Assembly (NCBI GenBank): GCA_038239365.1
Contig: JBBSEU010000004.1
Coordinates: 1-63,139 of the forward strand
DNA: 63,139 nt
From: JBBRMW01 sp038239365
GTDB lineage: Bacteria; Chloroflexota; Anaerolineae; Aggregatilineales; UBA2796
Direction of reading: 5' to 3'
Below, piece by piece: positions 33,651 through 41,902 of the stretch; within the stretch, counting starts at the first letter, position 1, and every line of letters starts with the position of its first letter. The notes below the pieces were generated by a model that had not been told where the DNA came from, searched no databases, and saw only the letters and a program-made list of their open reading frames with translations. Both the position numbers and the translations under genes were made by a program.

Positions 33651-33690
33651 AAGTGTGCCACGATCCTGTTTCTTGAAAAATGGCACGCTT
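33651..33690. repeat. Imperfect inverted repeat upstream of rpoN
   Basis: AAGTGTGCCA (33651-33660) and TGGCACGCTT (33681-33690) pair over 20 bases with one G-T. It lies 54 bases upstream of the rpoN start, in its likely leader or promoter. The 280-base gap 33598-33879 holds nothing else clear, apart from a short minus frame with VLLIGGASGAGQ that looks like a decayed P-loop. Confidence 0.45.
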
Positions 33691-33879
33691 TATGATCCGC
33701 TTCATAGTGCAGGGATACAGACGCTGCCTTGACACGACTTCGGCTCGTTGTTCTAATTTCAAATAGTGATCTGGGAACGGGCAATTCAAGGAAATCAAAA
33801 ACCCTCGTATGTGCGTTCCCCTGTCCTGCCCCGGATGCACCGCCAATCAACAGCACTTCCCATGCTCGCGCTGGAATGG

Positions 33880-34320
33880 TTATTTAGTGTGTTCTTTATT
33901 CCAGTCCCGTTGCAATTCAGCGCGCGACATGACTTGCACCTGTGTCGCCACCCACCACGTCTTGCCAAAAAGATCATCCACACCGCCTCGGCGATCCCCT
34001 TCCCACTTTGTTTCCGGCGCGGCCACCAGCTTCGCACCCGCCTCTACTGCTCGATTGATGAAGGCATCTACATCGGCCACATACAGGAAAAGGTGTGTAT
34101 GAATAGGCGCATCCGCATCTTGTACATCGGTCAGCATAATCATTGAGTCGCCGATACGCATTTCGGCGTGCAAAATGCTGCCGTCCTGCTTTTTCAGGCA
34201 AAGCATCGTCACGCCACCGAAGGCTTTCTCGTAAAACGCCATAGCCTCTGCGCCATTTCGGTAGAACAGGTAAGGCGTGATCGTGTGAAAACCATCAGGA
34301 ATCCCAGCTTGTTTTTGCAT
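33880..34320 (-). CDS. VOC-family (PhnB/glyoxalase-like) protein
   Basis: 146 residues, ATG 34320 with AAGGG upstream. Paired beta-alpha-beta-beta-beta motifs: ITPYLFYRNGAEAMAFYEKAFGG, HAEMRIGDSMIMLTD, HTHLFLYVADVDAF, and DLFGKTWWVATQ. This is the PhnB-like branch of the vicinal oxygen chelate fold, usually of unknown reaction. Cytoplasmic. Confidence 0.82.
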   Translation of the reverse strand: MQKQAGIPDGFHTITPYLFYRNGAEAMAFYEKAFGGVTMLCLKKQDGSILHAEMRIGDSMIMLTDVQDADAPIHTHLFLYVADVDAFINRAVEAGAKLVAAPETKWEGDRRGGVDDLFGKTWWVATQVQVMSRAELQRDWNKEHTK

Positions 34321-34521
34321 TGATGAGTACCCTTTCGTAAAACATATGTTCTTGTATTTTAATACACGTTAAGCAATATAACCACCTCAGAAATGACGAA
34401 ATACTGGCATGTTGCACACAATTTAACCTTCTATTCAACTTGCCCAGGCTTTTATAGTCAAGATATACAATAAAAAGCCGTAAAAAATTGTCAGATTGCA
34501 TAAACGTACCTCATGTATGCG

Positions 34522-34530
34522 TGATACAAT
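34522..34530 (+). promoter_or_regulatory. Extended -10 promoter candidate for gltB
   Basis: TGATACAAT (TG-n-TACAAT) lies 95 bases before the gltB start. The gap 34321-34624 between VOC and gltB is AT-rich; besides this and the strong ribosome site GGAGG at 34611-34615 I see no other clear element. Confidence 0.45.
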
Positions 34531-34624
34531 TTTCACAATCCACCCCACTTATTAAATCTTTTTTATCCCTAACTGCCGATTACATAGCCGCAAGCGTGGC
34601 TATTGCCTTTGGAGGACTCGTCAA

Positions 34625-37600
34625 ATGACCCGTCATATCCCGCCGGAGGAGCTTCAACGCCCCTGGCTTGAAGAACACGATTCGTGTGCGTTGATTGCAA
34701 ATGTGCGGAAACAGGGGCGTCCCAGCCATGGGAATGTCAAACGCACATTGGCCGCGTTAGGGCGGATGGGTCATCGAACAGGTGAGGTATCGGGCGAAGG
34801 CGATGGCTGTGGTTTGCTGACGGACATTCCCCGCCAGATTTGGGCGCGTACTTTGCAAGCCGCTCAACACCCCGGCGAACTGGTGGACGATCCGCACTTC
34901 TTCGTGATGCACCTGATGATCCCGCAAGATAGTTCGCCGGAAGTGATGCATCAGATCACGGCGCTGGCCGAACTGTGTGTTTTGCAAGTATTGATCAGTC
35001 AGCCGGGACGCGTCAAGTCGGAGATGCTGGGTCCGTTGGCACGCGCGCAAGAACCGTTATTTTGGCAGATCGCCGGGTATGCCCCAGGCCGCGATGTACG
35101 TGACGCGAACGCCCGCCTGTTCGACTTTCAGATACAGGTTGAGCGGGAATTCCCGGTTCACATCGTCTCGTGCAGCACCCATAGCGTTGTCTACAAAGTG
35201 CGCGGTCACGCCGACACACTCTACAAGTATTATCCCGATCTGCGCGACTCCGAGTTCATGTCCGCCATCACGATTGGTCACTCCCGCTACAGTACGAACA
35301 CCGAAACCGCCTTTGAGCGTGTTCAACCGTTTTCGCTGCTCGGTCACAATGGTGAGATCAATACCGTTTCGCGCCTGCGACAGGAAGCCCGAATGCTCGG
35401 CGCACAGTTGACACCCAGCGGATCGGACTCACAGGATTTGAATCGCGCACTGGAAACGCTCATTCATCGCTACGGCTTTACGCTCATGGAAGCGATGGAG
35501 ATCATGTTCCCGCCCGTGCCGCATGAAGCCGAAGCCTTACCCGCCGACTTACAGCCGCTGTATCGTCGTTACCGAATGGGCTGGGGGCCTTTCGCACAAG
35601 GCCCCGCCGGACTGGTAACGCGCTATGGCGATGAATGCCTGTTCAGCGTCGATGCGATGGGGCTGCGCCCGCTGTGGTTTGGCGAAACCGAGAAAGACTA
35701 CTACTTCTCGTCCGAATTTGGCGTGGTACCGCTTGACCAGAACATGCGCGATCCACGTCCATTGGGTCCCGGCGAAAAAGTGGCGCTGACCATTCACCGC
35801 AATTCGACGGTGAAAGTGCTAAGTGACCGCGAAATCCGTACCGAAGTCAAGCGTCGGGCGCGTGCCTTCAAACCTGTCCAGGTACAAAACGAGATGGATA
35901 CGCCGCGCTGGATGCCACCCGAACCACCCGGCAACCTCGAAACATGGCGTGCTGCGACGGGCTGGTATCGCAATGACCGTGATATTGCAGCGGATATGGC
36001 CGAGTCGGGTGCTGATCCGATTGGTTCATTGGGCTATGATGGTCCGTTGGCGGTTCTCTCGACGGATGGCCCGCGCAATCTGGCTGAATTTTTCAAGGAA
36101 GCAGTGGCCGTTGTCACCAACCCAGCCATTGATCGGGAGCGCGAATCGGAGCATTTCAGCACCGAGGCAATTATCGGGCCGCGTCCGAACCTGCACCAAA
36201 ACGATCCCGATGGCTTCGTGCCGCCGATCTCATTGCGCTTGCCAGTCTTGCTGGGCGGGCACTTCGCCGGAGAGCCGCTCCTGACACCCGGTGATTACAT
36301 TCAGGCGGCAGATGTAGCAGGGACGCGGCTGTTGGAAGATGTGCTGGCGACGTTCGGTTCAGCGGCGACTCGGCTGCACGCGGTCATTTTGCCGAACGAG
36401 ACGATTCATGCCGCTGTTGAACGTCTGTCAGATGAAGCGGTTGAGGCTGCCCGACGCGGCGCAAAGCTGATTCTTCTGGATGATGCGCTGGCCTTCTGTG
36501 ATGGCAATGGGTGGCTCGATCATCATCTGGCTTTGGCGGCGGTAGATCGGGCGCTGCGTCTGGAATTCGATGATAACGGGCGCAACTATCGGCGTATGTG
36601 CGGCTTGATTTTACGGGCGGCGGGCGTTCGCAACCTGCACGATATGATTTTGGCCGTGGGTTTTGGCGCGGACGCCGTGAACCCCTACATGCTCATCGAA
36701 ACCGCCGTTGGGCACGCCGGCACGCCCGAAGATCGAAGTGTGCGAATCGTCAAACTGATGAGCGCACTTGAAAAGGGGCTGCAAAAAGTCACGTCCACGA
36801 TGGGCGTTCACGAACTACGCGGCTACGGCAAAACCTTCGGCAGCATCGCCCTGACGCATGAAGTGGCCGATGTGATGGGCACCATCAATTACGCGGGCAG
36901 CGACGAACGTGGTTTCGGCTGGGATAGGTTGCTTGAAGAATCACAGCGGCGCGGCGCGATGTTTGCCCAAAATGGCGTGCGTTTGCCCAAAGAATCGCGC
37001 ATCTATCCGCATGTCTACAAAATGGCCGGGCAGGTGGCACAAGGCGAGGCCGATTACCTGGACATTATGGATCGCCTGGGTGAAATTGAACGGAATACGC
37101 CCGTCGCGCTGCGCCATACACTGGATGTTCGGACTGATCCAGCCAGTCAGGTGAACCCGGATGATGTTGATTTGGGTGTTGGCAAGCATAGTTTGCCGTT
37201 CATCATTTCGTCGATGTCGTTTGGTTCGCAAGGTGAAATCGCCTTCCGTGCGTATGCAGAGGCAGCCCATCGACTGGATATGATCAGCCTGAATGGTGAG
37301 GGCGGCGAGATCAAGGATATGCTCGGCAAGTACCCTAATCATCGCGGCCAGCAGATCGCGTCGGGGCGTTTCGGCGTCAATGCGGAGTTGATCAACTCGT
37401 CATATCTGCTCGAAATCAAAGTTGGGCAGGGCGCAAAACCAGGCGAAGGCGGTCACTTGCCGGGCAAGAAAGTCTCGGAAAAAGTGGCGGCGGCGCGCAA
37501 TGCCAGCAAGGGCGTTGACCTCATCTCACCCAGCAACAATCACGATATTTACTCGATTGAAGACCTGGCACAGTTCATTGAGGAACTAAAAACCAGTAAC

Positions 37601-39208
37601 CCGCGCGTCAAGGTGGCGGTAAAATTGCCTGTTGTGCCGGGGATCGGTGTGATCGCGGTAGGGGTAGCGAAAGCCAACGCCGATATTATCAACATCACCG
37701 GTTACGACGGTGGCACGGGCGCGGCGCGTCAGCATTCGCTTAAGTACGTGGGCTTGCCCGCCGAAATTGGCGTGGTGGAAGCCCATCGCGCGCTGCTCCA
37801 ATCGGGCTTGCGTGACAAAGTGGAAATCTGGTGCGACGGCGGCATGAAAAGCGGCACGGATGCAGTCAAAATGGTACTGCTCGGCGCGAACCGGGTAGGC
37901 TACGGCACCATGTCGATGGTGGCGCTTGGCTGTACTATCTGTCGCAAGTGTCAAACGGATACTTGCCATGTCGGGATCGCCACGCAGATCGAATCGAAAG
38001 AAGCGGCCATCGCGCACGGCCTCAAAGCCTTTGAACCCCAGATTTACGAAGACGCCGTTCAGCAGCTTCAAAACCTGTATAACGCCATTGCCCAGGAAGC
38101 GCGCGACATCGTGGCGCGGCTTGGCTACACGCGCTTGCAGGATTTGGTCGGACGTGCCGATCTGCTGGAACAGGTACGGCTGTGTGAGCAGTTGGATATG
38201 AGTTCACTGCTGCAAGTGGCGGCTCTCCCGGAGCGGCACAGTCATCAAAAGACGGTTGGCCGTGCGCTGCGCCGCCCACGCAACCACCTGACCGAGATCA
38301 TCAGCGATATGGTGATGGATGCCATTAACGACGATGAAGACGTGATCACCTACGAAGACGACAGCGCAACCAGCATGGATCGGGCGCTGGCGACGCATCT
38401 GGTCGGGGCGTTGGTACGGCATTACGGTTTTGAGAATGGCCGTGTACTGGGTTCGGCCAGCGGCTTCCGCACCAATCAACCGCGCCCGCACACGATCAAG
38501 CTGAACTTCAACAGCGGTACAGTGCCCGGCAACGGCCTGGCGGCCTTTCATGGCGGCGATGTGAATATCGTTGTGGAAGGCGGCGCGCAGGACGGCCTCG
38601 GCAAGTGCGCGATTGGTGGCCGCGTCGTTGTGCTGAAAGGCATGAATCACAAAGGCGTGCGCGTCGGTGGTAGCGTCGGCAAGAGCTTCGCCTATGGCGC
38701 GCAGCGTGGTTTGTTCATCGTGCAGGGCAGCGCCGACTCGCGCGCGGGTGTTCGGTTATCCGGTGCTGATCTGGTGATCGGCGGCGAAATCACTGAAAAG
38801 CTGTGCGATGAGTCGGGCTTTTTCGCCACGCGCGCCAATATCAAGGGCTTTGCTTTTGAGTATATGACCGCCGGGCGCGTGCTGGTGATGGGCGATCCGG
38901 GTCCCTGGATTTGCAGCGGTATGACGGGCGGCGTGGTCTATGTGCGCCTGCAACCGGAGATGAACTTTGATGAGGAGGCGCTCAAGCGACGCCTGGCAAA
39001 AGGCGCGACGGTCAAGGTGTTGCCCGTTGGCCCCAGCGATGAAAGCAACCTGAACGATTTGCTGTGCTGGTACTACGATGCGCTGCTTGATGCCAACCAG
39101 CGCGCCGAAGCCGCCCAAATCCTGGAAATTCATCAACGCTGGGAGCAGGAGTTCGTGAAGATCATCCCGGCGCGTCAGCAGGTCGATCAAACGATAGCGA
39201 CGGAGTAG
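34625..39208 (+). CDS. gltB: Glutamate synthase, large subunit
   Basis: 1527 residues, ATG 34625 after GGAGG. The nucleophile cysteine is C21 in EEHDSCALI, so about 20 residues would be removed on maturation. The glutaminase domain (21-430) has GHSRYSTN and LLGHNGEIN; the central region, the FMN-binding synthase barrel (SMSFGSQGEIAF, GGEIKDMLGKYPNH in parts, YDGGTGAARQHSLKY) and the iron-sulphur loop CTICRKCQTDTCHVG follow; the C-terminal beta-helix (GRVVVLKGMNHKGV) is complete. It makes two glutamates from glutamine and 2-oxoglutarate. The electron-donating small subunit gltD is not in the window; it must be elsewhere, or ferredoxin serves instead. Confidence 0.93.
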   Translation: MTRHIPPEELQRPWLEEHDSCALIANVRKQGRPSHGNVKRTLAALGRMGHRTGEVSGEGDGCGLLTDIPRQIWARTLQAAQHPGELVDDPHFFVMHLMIPQDSSPEVMHQITALAELCVLQVLISQPGRVKSEMLGPLARAQEPLFWQIAGYAPGRDVRDANARLFDFQIQVEREFPVHIVSCSTHSVVYKVRGHADTLYKYYPDLRDSEFMSAITIGHSRYSTNTETAFERVQPFSLLGHNGEINTVSRLRQEARMLGAQLTPSGSDSQDLNRALETLIHRYGFTLMEAMEIMFPPVPHEAEALPADLQPLYRRYRMGWGPFAQGPAGLVTRYGDECLFSVDAMGLRPLWFGETEKDYYFSSEFGVVPLDQNMRDPRPLGPGEKVALTIHRNSTVKVLSDREIRTEVKRRARAFKPVQVQNEMDTPRWMPPEPPGNLETWRAATGWYRNDRDIAADMAESGADPIGSLGYDGPLAVLSTDGPRNLAEFFKEAVAVVTNPAIDRERESEHFSTEAIIGPRPNLHQNDPDGFVPPISLRLPVLLGGHFAGEPLLTPGDYIQAADVAGTRLLEDVLATFGSAATRLHAVILPNETIHAAVERLSDEAVEAARRGAKLILLDDALAFCDGNGWLDHHLALAAVDRALRLEFDDNGRNYRRMCGLILRAAGVRNLHDMILAVGFGADAVNPYMLIETAVGHAGTPEDRSVRIVKLMSALEKGLQKVTSTMGVHELRGYGKTFGSIALTHEVADVMGTINYAGSDERGFGWDRLLEESQRRGAMFAQNGVRLPKESRIYPHVYKMAGQVAQGEADYLDIMDRLGEIERNTPVALRHTLDVRTDPASQVNPDDVDLGVGKHSLPFIISSMSFGSQGEIAFRAYAEAAHRLDMISLNGEGGEIKDMLGKYPNHRGQQIASGRFGVNAELINSSYLLEIKVGQGAKPGEGGHLPGKKVSEKVAAARNASKGVDLISPSNNHDIYSIEDLAQFIEELKTSNPRVKVAVKLPVVPGIGVIAVGVAKANADIINITGYDGGTGAARQHSLKYVGLPAEIGVVEAHRALLQSGLRDKVEIWCDGGMKSGTDAVKMVLLGANRVGYGTMSMVALGCTICRKCQTDTCHVGIATQIESKEAAIAHGLKAFEPQIYEDAVQQLQNLYNAIAQEARDIVARLGYTRLQDLVGRADLLEQVRLCEQLDMSSLLQVAALPERHSHQKTVGRALRRPRNHLTEIISDMVMDAINDDEDVITYEDDSATSMDRALATHLVGALVRHYGFENGRVLGSASGFRTNQPRPHTIKLNFNSGTVPGNGLAAFHGGDVNIVVEGGAQDGLGKCAIGGRVVVLKGMNHKGVRVGGSVGKSFAYGAQRGLFIVQGSADSRAGVRLSGADLVIGGEITEKLCDESGFFATRANIKGFAFEYMTAGRVLVMGDPGPWICSGMTGGVVYVRLQPEMNFDEEALKRRLAKGATVKVLPVGPSDESNLNDLLCWYYDALLDANQRAEAAQILEIHQRWEQEFVKIIPARQQVDQTIATE

Positions 39209-39217
39209 GCACAATAT

Positions 39218-39239
39218 GCCTGGGACTTATGTCCCAGGC
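39218..39239. terminator. Hairpin after gltB
   Basis: GCCTGGGAC (39218-39226) and GTCCCAGGC (39231-39239) form a perfect 9-bp stem with a TTAT loop, 9 bases after the gltB stop. T-poor behind. The GCCTGGG core is shared with the hairpin at 17262-17282. Confidence 0.55.
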
Positions 39240-39251
39240 TAACAATGATGC

Positions 39252-39420
39252 TCAGGACATAAACCAGATAGCGTCGCTCAGCAGATCGCCGAGGACGGTA
39301 TACGGGATAAAGACTTCCGAGGGGCCTTCGGTATGGGAACCCACCTGCTCCGCGTCAAAAGTGATCAGAATGCCGCCGTGCATGATATTCCAGTTCTGAT
39401 AGTTTTCTTCCTTTTGGTTG
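39252..39420 (-). pseudogene. Remnant of a DUF3298 (RsiV-like) C-terminus
   Basis: A minus-strand frame of about 55 codons, ending in TGA at 39252-39254, reads NWNIMHGGILITFDAEQVG and then SHTEGPSEVFIPYTVLGDLL. This follows the C-terminal pattern of DUF3298 proteins (G-x-x-I-x-F-x-x-x-x-V/I-x-x-x-x-x-G-P-x-x-V-x-I-P-Y). No N-terminal part exists: upstream the sequence is the 3' end of the DinB-like gene in another frame. It looks like the tail of a gene lost by deletion at about 39424. It is too short to be a working copy. Confidence 0.55.
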
Positions 39421-39423
39421 TTG

Positions 39424-39915
39424 CTAACCGTGAATCGTCTTCATGGCGTGTTCAATCTGCTTAATGTGTGGCCGTTCATGGACTGCTATCCGCTGTGCAT
39501 AATCCAGTACGGTTCGTTCGAGTGGCTTTCCTGCCCCTGTAACGATTGCCGAACGCGACCAGCCTTCGGGCGCTAACGGTTGCAGTACGGCCAATAGTTC
39601 GGCACGCTGCGTAGTAAAAGCCTGCAACGAGGGCCGAAATTCCTGTTCGGGATAGTCTGTTTGTTTGATCCAGGTTCTGGGATTAACGGCTTTCAGTGTT
39701 GGCCTGTCCTGGGCAATGAGCGTCACAATAGCGCCGCCCCACATATCGGCACATGCGCGCAGATGGGCAAGTACATCATTTGCCGACCATTCACCGGGGC
39801 TTGGGGCGGTATGCAATTGCGTGGGTGACAAATCGACGGTGAGTGCGGCAATACGCGTCGGAGCTTGTGCAAGCAGGGTCATAATCTGCTCAACGGTCAG
39901 TGAGCTATGAGCCAT
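39424..39915 (-). CDS. DinB-like four-helix protein
   Basis: 163 residues, ATG 39915 with AAGGGA upstream. Four-helix DinB/YfiT-like layout with His at DVLAHLRACADMW (helix 2) and the pair in AVHERPHIKQI near the C-terminus, which can form the metal site of this superfamily. Members include thiol-dependent transferases and many unknowns. Its 3' end abuts the DUF3298 remnant, so the gene's original downstream neighbour may have been lost. Confidence 0.75.
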   Translation of the reverse strand: MAHSSLTVEQIMTLLAQAPTRIAALTVDLSPTQLHTAPSPGEWSANDVLAHLRACADMWGGAIVTLIAQDRPTLKAVNPRTWIKQTDYPEQEFRPSLQAFTTQRAELLAVLQPLAPEGWSRSAIVTGAGKPLERTVLDYAQRIAVHERPHIKQIEHAMKTIHG

Positions 39916-39939
39916 GTGACATAATCCCTTCGCTTGTAC

Positions 39940-41070
39940 TCATCCAACTGGTTTCAGCGTATCCCAAAAGGCATCGCCCAAACGATTGAACTGGATATTG
40001 TAGTGACTGCCTAAGTGAAACGTCGAATAGGCATTGAAACTGCCCGGATTGAAGTTAAACGCTTTGCCGTCTTTATCCTTGAAAAAGACTTTGTAAACCT
40101 CAGTCCGCTTGCCTTCACGTTCTGCCCCAAGCGTGTTACCCGTCTTAATCGGGTTGAACAACGGCCAGGCCGGAGAATCCTTCGCGCCGCCGCTGCTCGT
40201 TAACGTTCGATCCGCGCCCCACCGATCCGCCTTGTAATCGCACCACGTCCCATAATCTGGCACGCTTCGATAGATTTTTTCGTCGCGGCAGACTTGCTTT
40301 TGCTCCGAACAATATTTAGGTTTACGGCTGCCTGAGCCGTTGCCGTTATCGCTGTACTCGTAACCACACTGCACCTGCACCGATTCGTTGTGGCAAACAT
40401 TATCAGTCCGAACATATTCCTGATGTGAGCCGCTCTGCTTTCGATAGCAGTTCTGATCATAAGCATCGGACGGAACGCTGGATTGGCACGCTCCCGCCGC
40501 ACGCGAAGCGAAACTTTCCACCTCAAGCGTGCGTTTCCATTGCAGATCACTGACTACTAAGGTGCTGTTGATCTTGCTGTTGGACAGAAACAAGAACGTC
40601 AGAAAGCCAACGATCAGCACGGCCAGCAGTGCCACACAACCAATCGGCAGCCCTAAGACTTTTCGTGCCTGTGGTTTAGTTTTGAGGGCGATGGCAGCCT
40701 GCTGTGCCTGAAAGCGTTTCAGCACCACATCGGGACTATCGCCTTTTGCGCCTTCCACGCCTGTCGCAATGCCTTCGATGCGTTCGGCCTGCTTTGCGTT
40801 TGTCAGGTCTGCGCCGCACTCGTGGCAAAACTTCGAGTCGGCGCTGTTCGGCTGCTGACAAGCCGGGCAAATCAGATCAGCGCCCGAAAACCTGGGAGTC
40901 TCGATAAACTTCATATCTGCTTCGGAGGGGAAGTAGCGCCACGCCGGGTCTTGCGCCCCGCCACAGTTTGGGCAGTGTCGATCTTTGAGGCCGAGCAGTT
41001 TAGTCGTGCCGCAAAACCGACAGTCCCACAACATTTCAAAGGTTTGCTCACCTTGATCAAGTTTTTGCAT
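39940..41070 (-). CDS. Zinc-ribbon membrane protein of unknown function
   Basis: 376 residues. Two zinc ribbons at the N-terminus: CRFCGTT...CPNCGG (17-37) and CPACQQ...CHECGAD (68-87). A single membrane span (VALLAVLIVGFLTFLFLSN) lies near residue 150. The outer C-terminal part carries several further Cys residues (CQSS, CYRK, CHNES, CGYEY, CSEQKQVC, CDYKAD), which may form disulphides. No known family named. Divergent from the two-component genes, sharing the promoter region at 41071-41197. Confidence 0.6.
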   Translation of the reverse strand: MQKLDQGEQTFEMLWDCRFCGTTKLLGLKDRHCPNCGGAQDPAWRYFPSEADMKFIETPRFSGADLICPACQQPNSADSKFCHECGADLTNAKQAERIEGIATGVEGAKGDSPDVVLKRFQAQQAAIALKTKPQARKVLGLPIGCVALLAVLIVGFLTFLFLSNSKINSTLVVSDLQWKRTLEVESFASRAAGACQSSVPSDAYDQNCYRKQSGSHQEYVRTDNVCHNESVQVQCGYEYSDNGNGSGSRKPKYCSEQKQVCRDEKIYRSVPDYGTWCDYKADRWGADRTLTSSGGAKDSPAWPLFNPIKTGNTLGAEREGKRTEVYKVFFKDKDGKAFNFNPGSFNAYSTFHLGSHYNIQFNRLGDAFWDTLKPVG

Positions 41071-41132
41071 AAGGGGTTCTCCAGCCCATGATTATATGCA
41101 AATTCCGTTTTGTGACACGTTTCACGCGCCGC

Positions 41133-41165
41133 TTGTAATCGCTTTGTAACGTTTTCGCGTACAAT
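41133..41165 (+). promoter_or_regulatory. PhoB-like direct-repeat box and -10 element
   Basis: TTGTAA occurs at 41133-41138 and again at 41144-41149, exactly 11 bases (one helix turn) apart. TACAAT (41160-41165) follows 10 bases after the second repeat. This is the layout of pho boxes, where the regulator replaces the -35 contact. A related TTGTGA stands 23 bases upstream at 41110-41115. It heads an OmpR/PhoB-type regulator gene, so autoregulation is likely. Confidence 0.6.
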
Positions 41166-41197
41166 GACTATAGGGAAACTGGACGCCCTGTAAAACC

Positions 41198-41902
41198 ATG
41201 AAACAACCGCTCATCCTGATTGTTGATGACGAACCTACCGTGCGCGAAGTCGTGCGAAAATACCTGGAACGGGATGGCTACAAGGTGGCCGAAGCCGCCG
41301 ATGGCCCCGCCGCGCTGAGCTATTTACAAAATCACCAGCCGGAACTGATTGTATTGGATGTGATGCTGCCCGGCATTGATGGCATGGCGATTACCCGCAA
41401 GCTGCGCGATCCGGGCAATACCTCGCTGAGCGCGAATATCCCGATTATCATGCTGACTGCCAAACGTGAAGAAATGCAGCGTATTCACGGCCTCGAAGTA
41501 GGCGCGGATGATTACGTGACGAAGCCGTTTAGCCCGCAAGAACTGACGGCGCGCGTCAAGGCCGTTTTGCGCCGCACAACGCCCATGAGCGAAGTCGAAA
41601 AGCCGCTGCAATTCACCGATATTCAGATCGATCCGCGCACGCGCAGTGTCGTAATCAAAGGCGTTCAGCCGCCCGAACTGACCGCAAAAGAGTTCGATTT
41701 GCTGTGGTTTCTGGCGCGTCACCCGGCGCAGGTCTTCACCCGCACGCAATTGCTCGATCAGGTCTGGGGTTTGGATTATTACGGGGAAGACAGCACTGTG
41801 ACGGTTCATATCCGGCGCTTGCGTGAAAAGATCGAGCCGGACCCGTCTGACCCGACGTATGTCAAGACGGTGTGGGGAGTCGGCTATAAATTCGATGAAT
41901 GA
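41198..41902 (+). CDS. OmpR/PhoB-family response regulator
   Basis: 234 residues. Receiver domain with the acidic pair D10-D11, phospho-acceptor D54 in IVLDVMLPG, Thr in MLTAK and Lys in TKPFSP. A linker leads to a winged-helix DNA-binding domain (LTAKEFDLLWFLARHP, RTQLLDQVWG, VTVHIRRLREKIE). The last codons overlap the start of the sensor kinase gene (ATGAATGA), so translation is coupled. The direct-repeat box upstream fits binding by this class of regulator. Confidence 0.92.
   Translation: MKQPLILIVDDEPTVREVVRKYLERDGYKVAEAADGPAALSYLQNHQPELIVLDVMLPGIDGMAITRKLRDPGNTSLSANIPIIMLTAKREEMQRIHGLEVGADDYVTKPFSPQELTARVKAVLRRTTPMSEVEKPLQFTDIQIDPRTRSVVIKGVQPPELTAKEFDLLWFLARHPAQVFTRTQLLDQVWGLDYYGEDSTVTVHIRRLREKIEPDPSDPTYVKTVWGVGYKFDE

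Noticed and set aside
33678..33695. Sigma-54 promoter candidate TGGCACGCTTTATGA
   Set aside because: It has the -24 part but no GC at -12; TGGCAC elsewhere (49088, 11112) lacks the -12 part as well.
33601..33846. N-terminal extension of rpoN and a P-loop gene on the minus strand
   Set aside because: The 83 extra codons are not RpoN-like, and the other frame has GGASGAGQ without the Lys of a Walker A motif and no kinase body, so at most a remnant.
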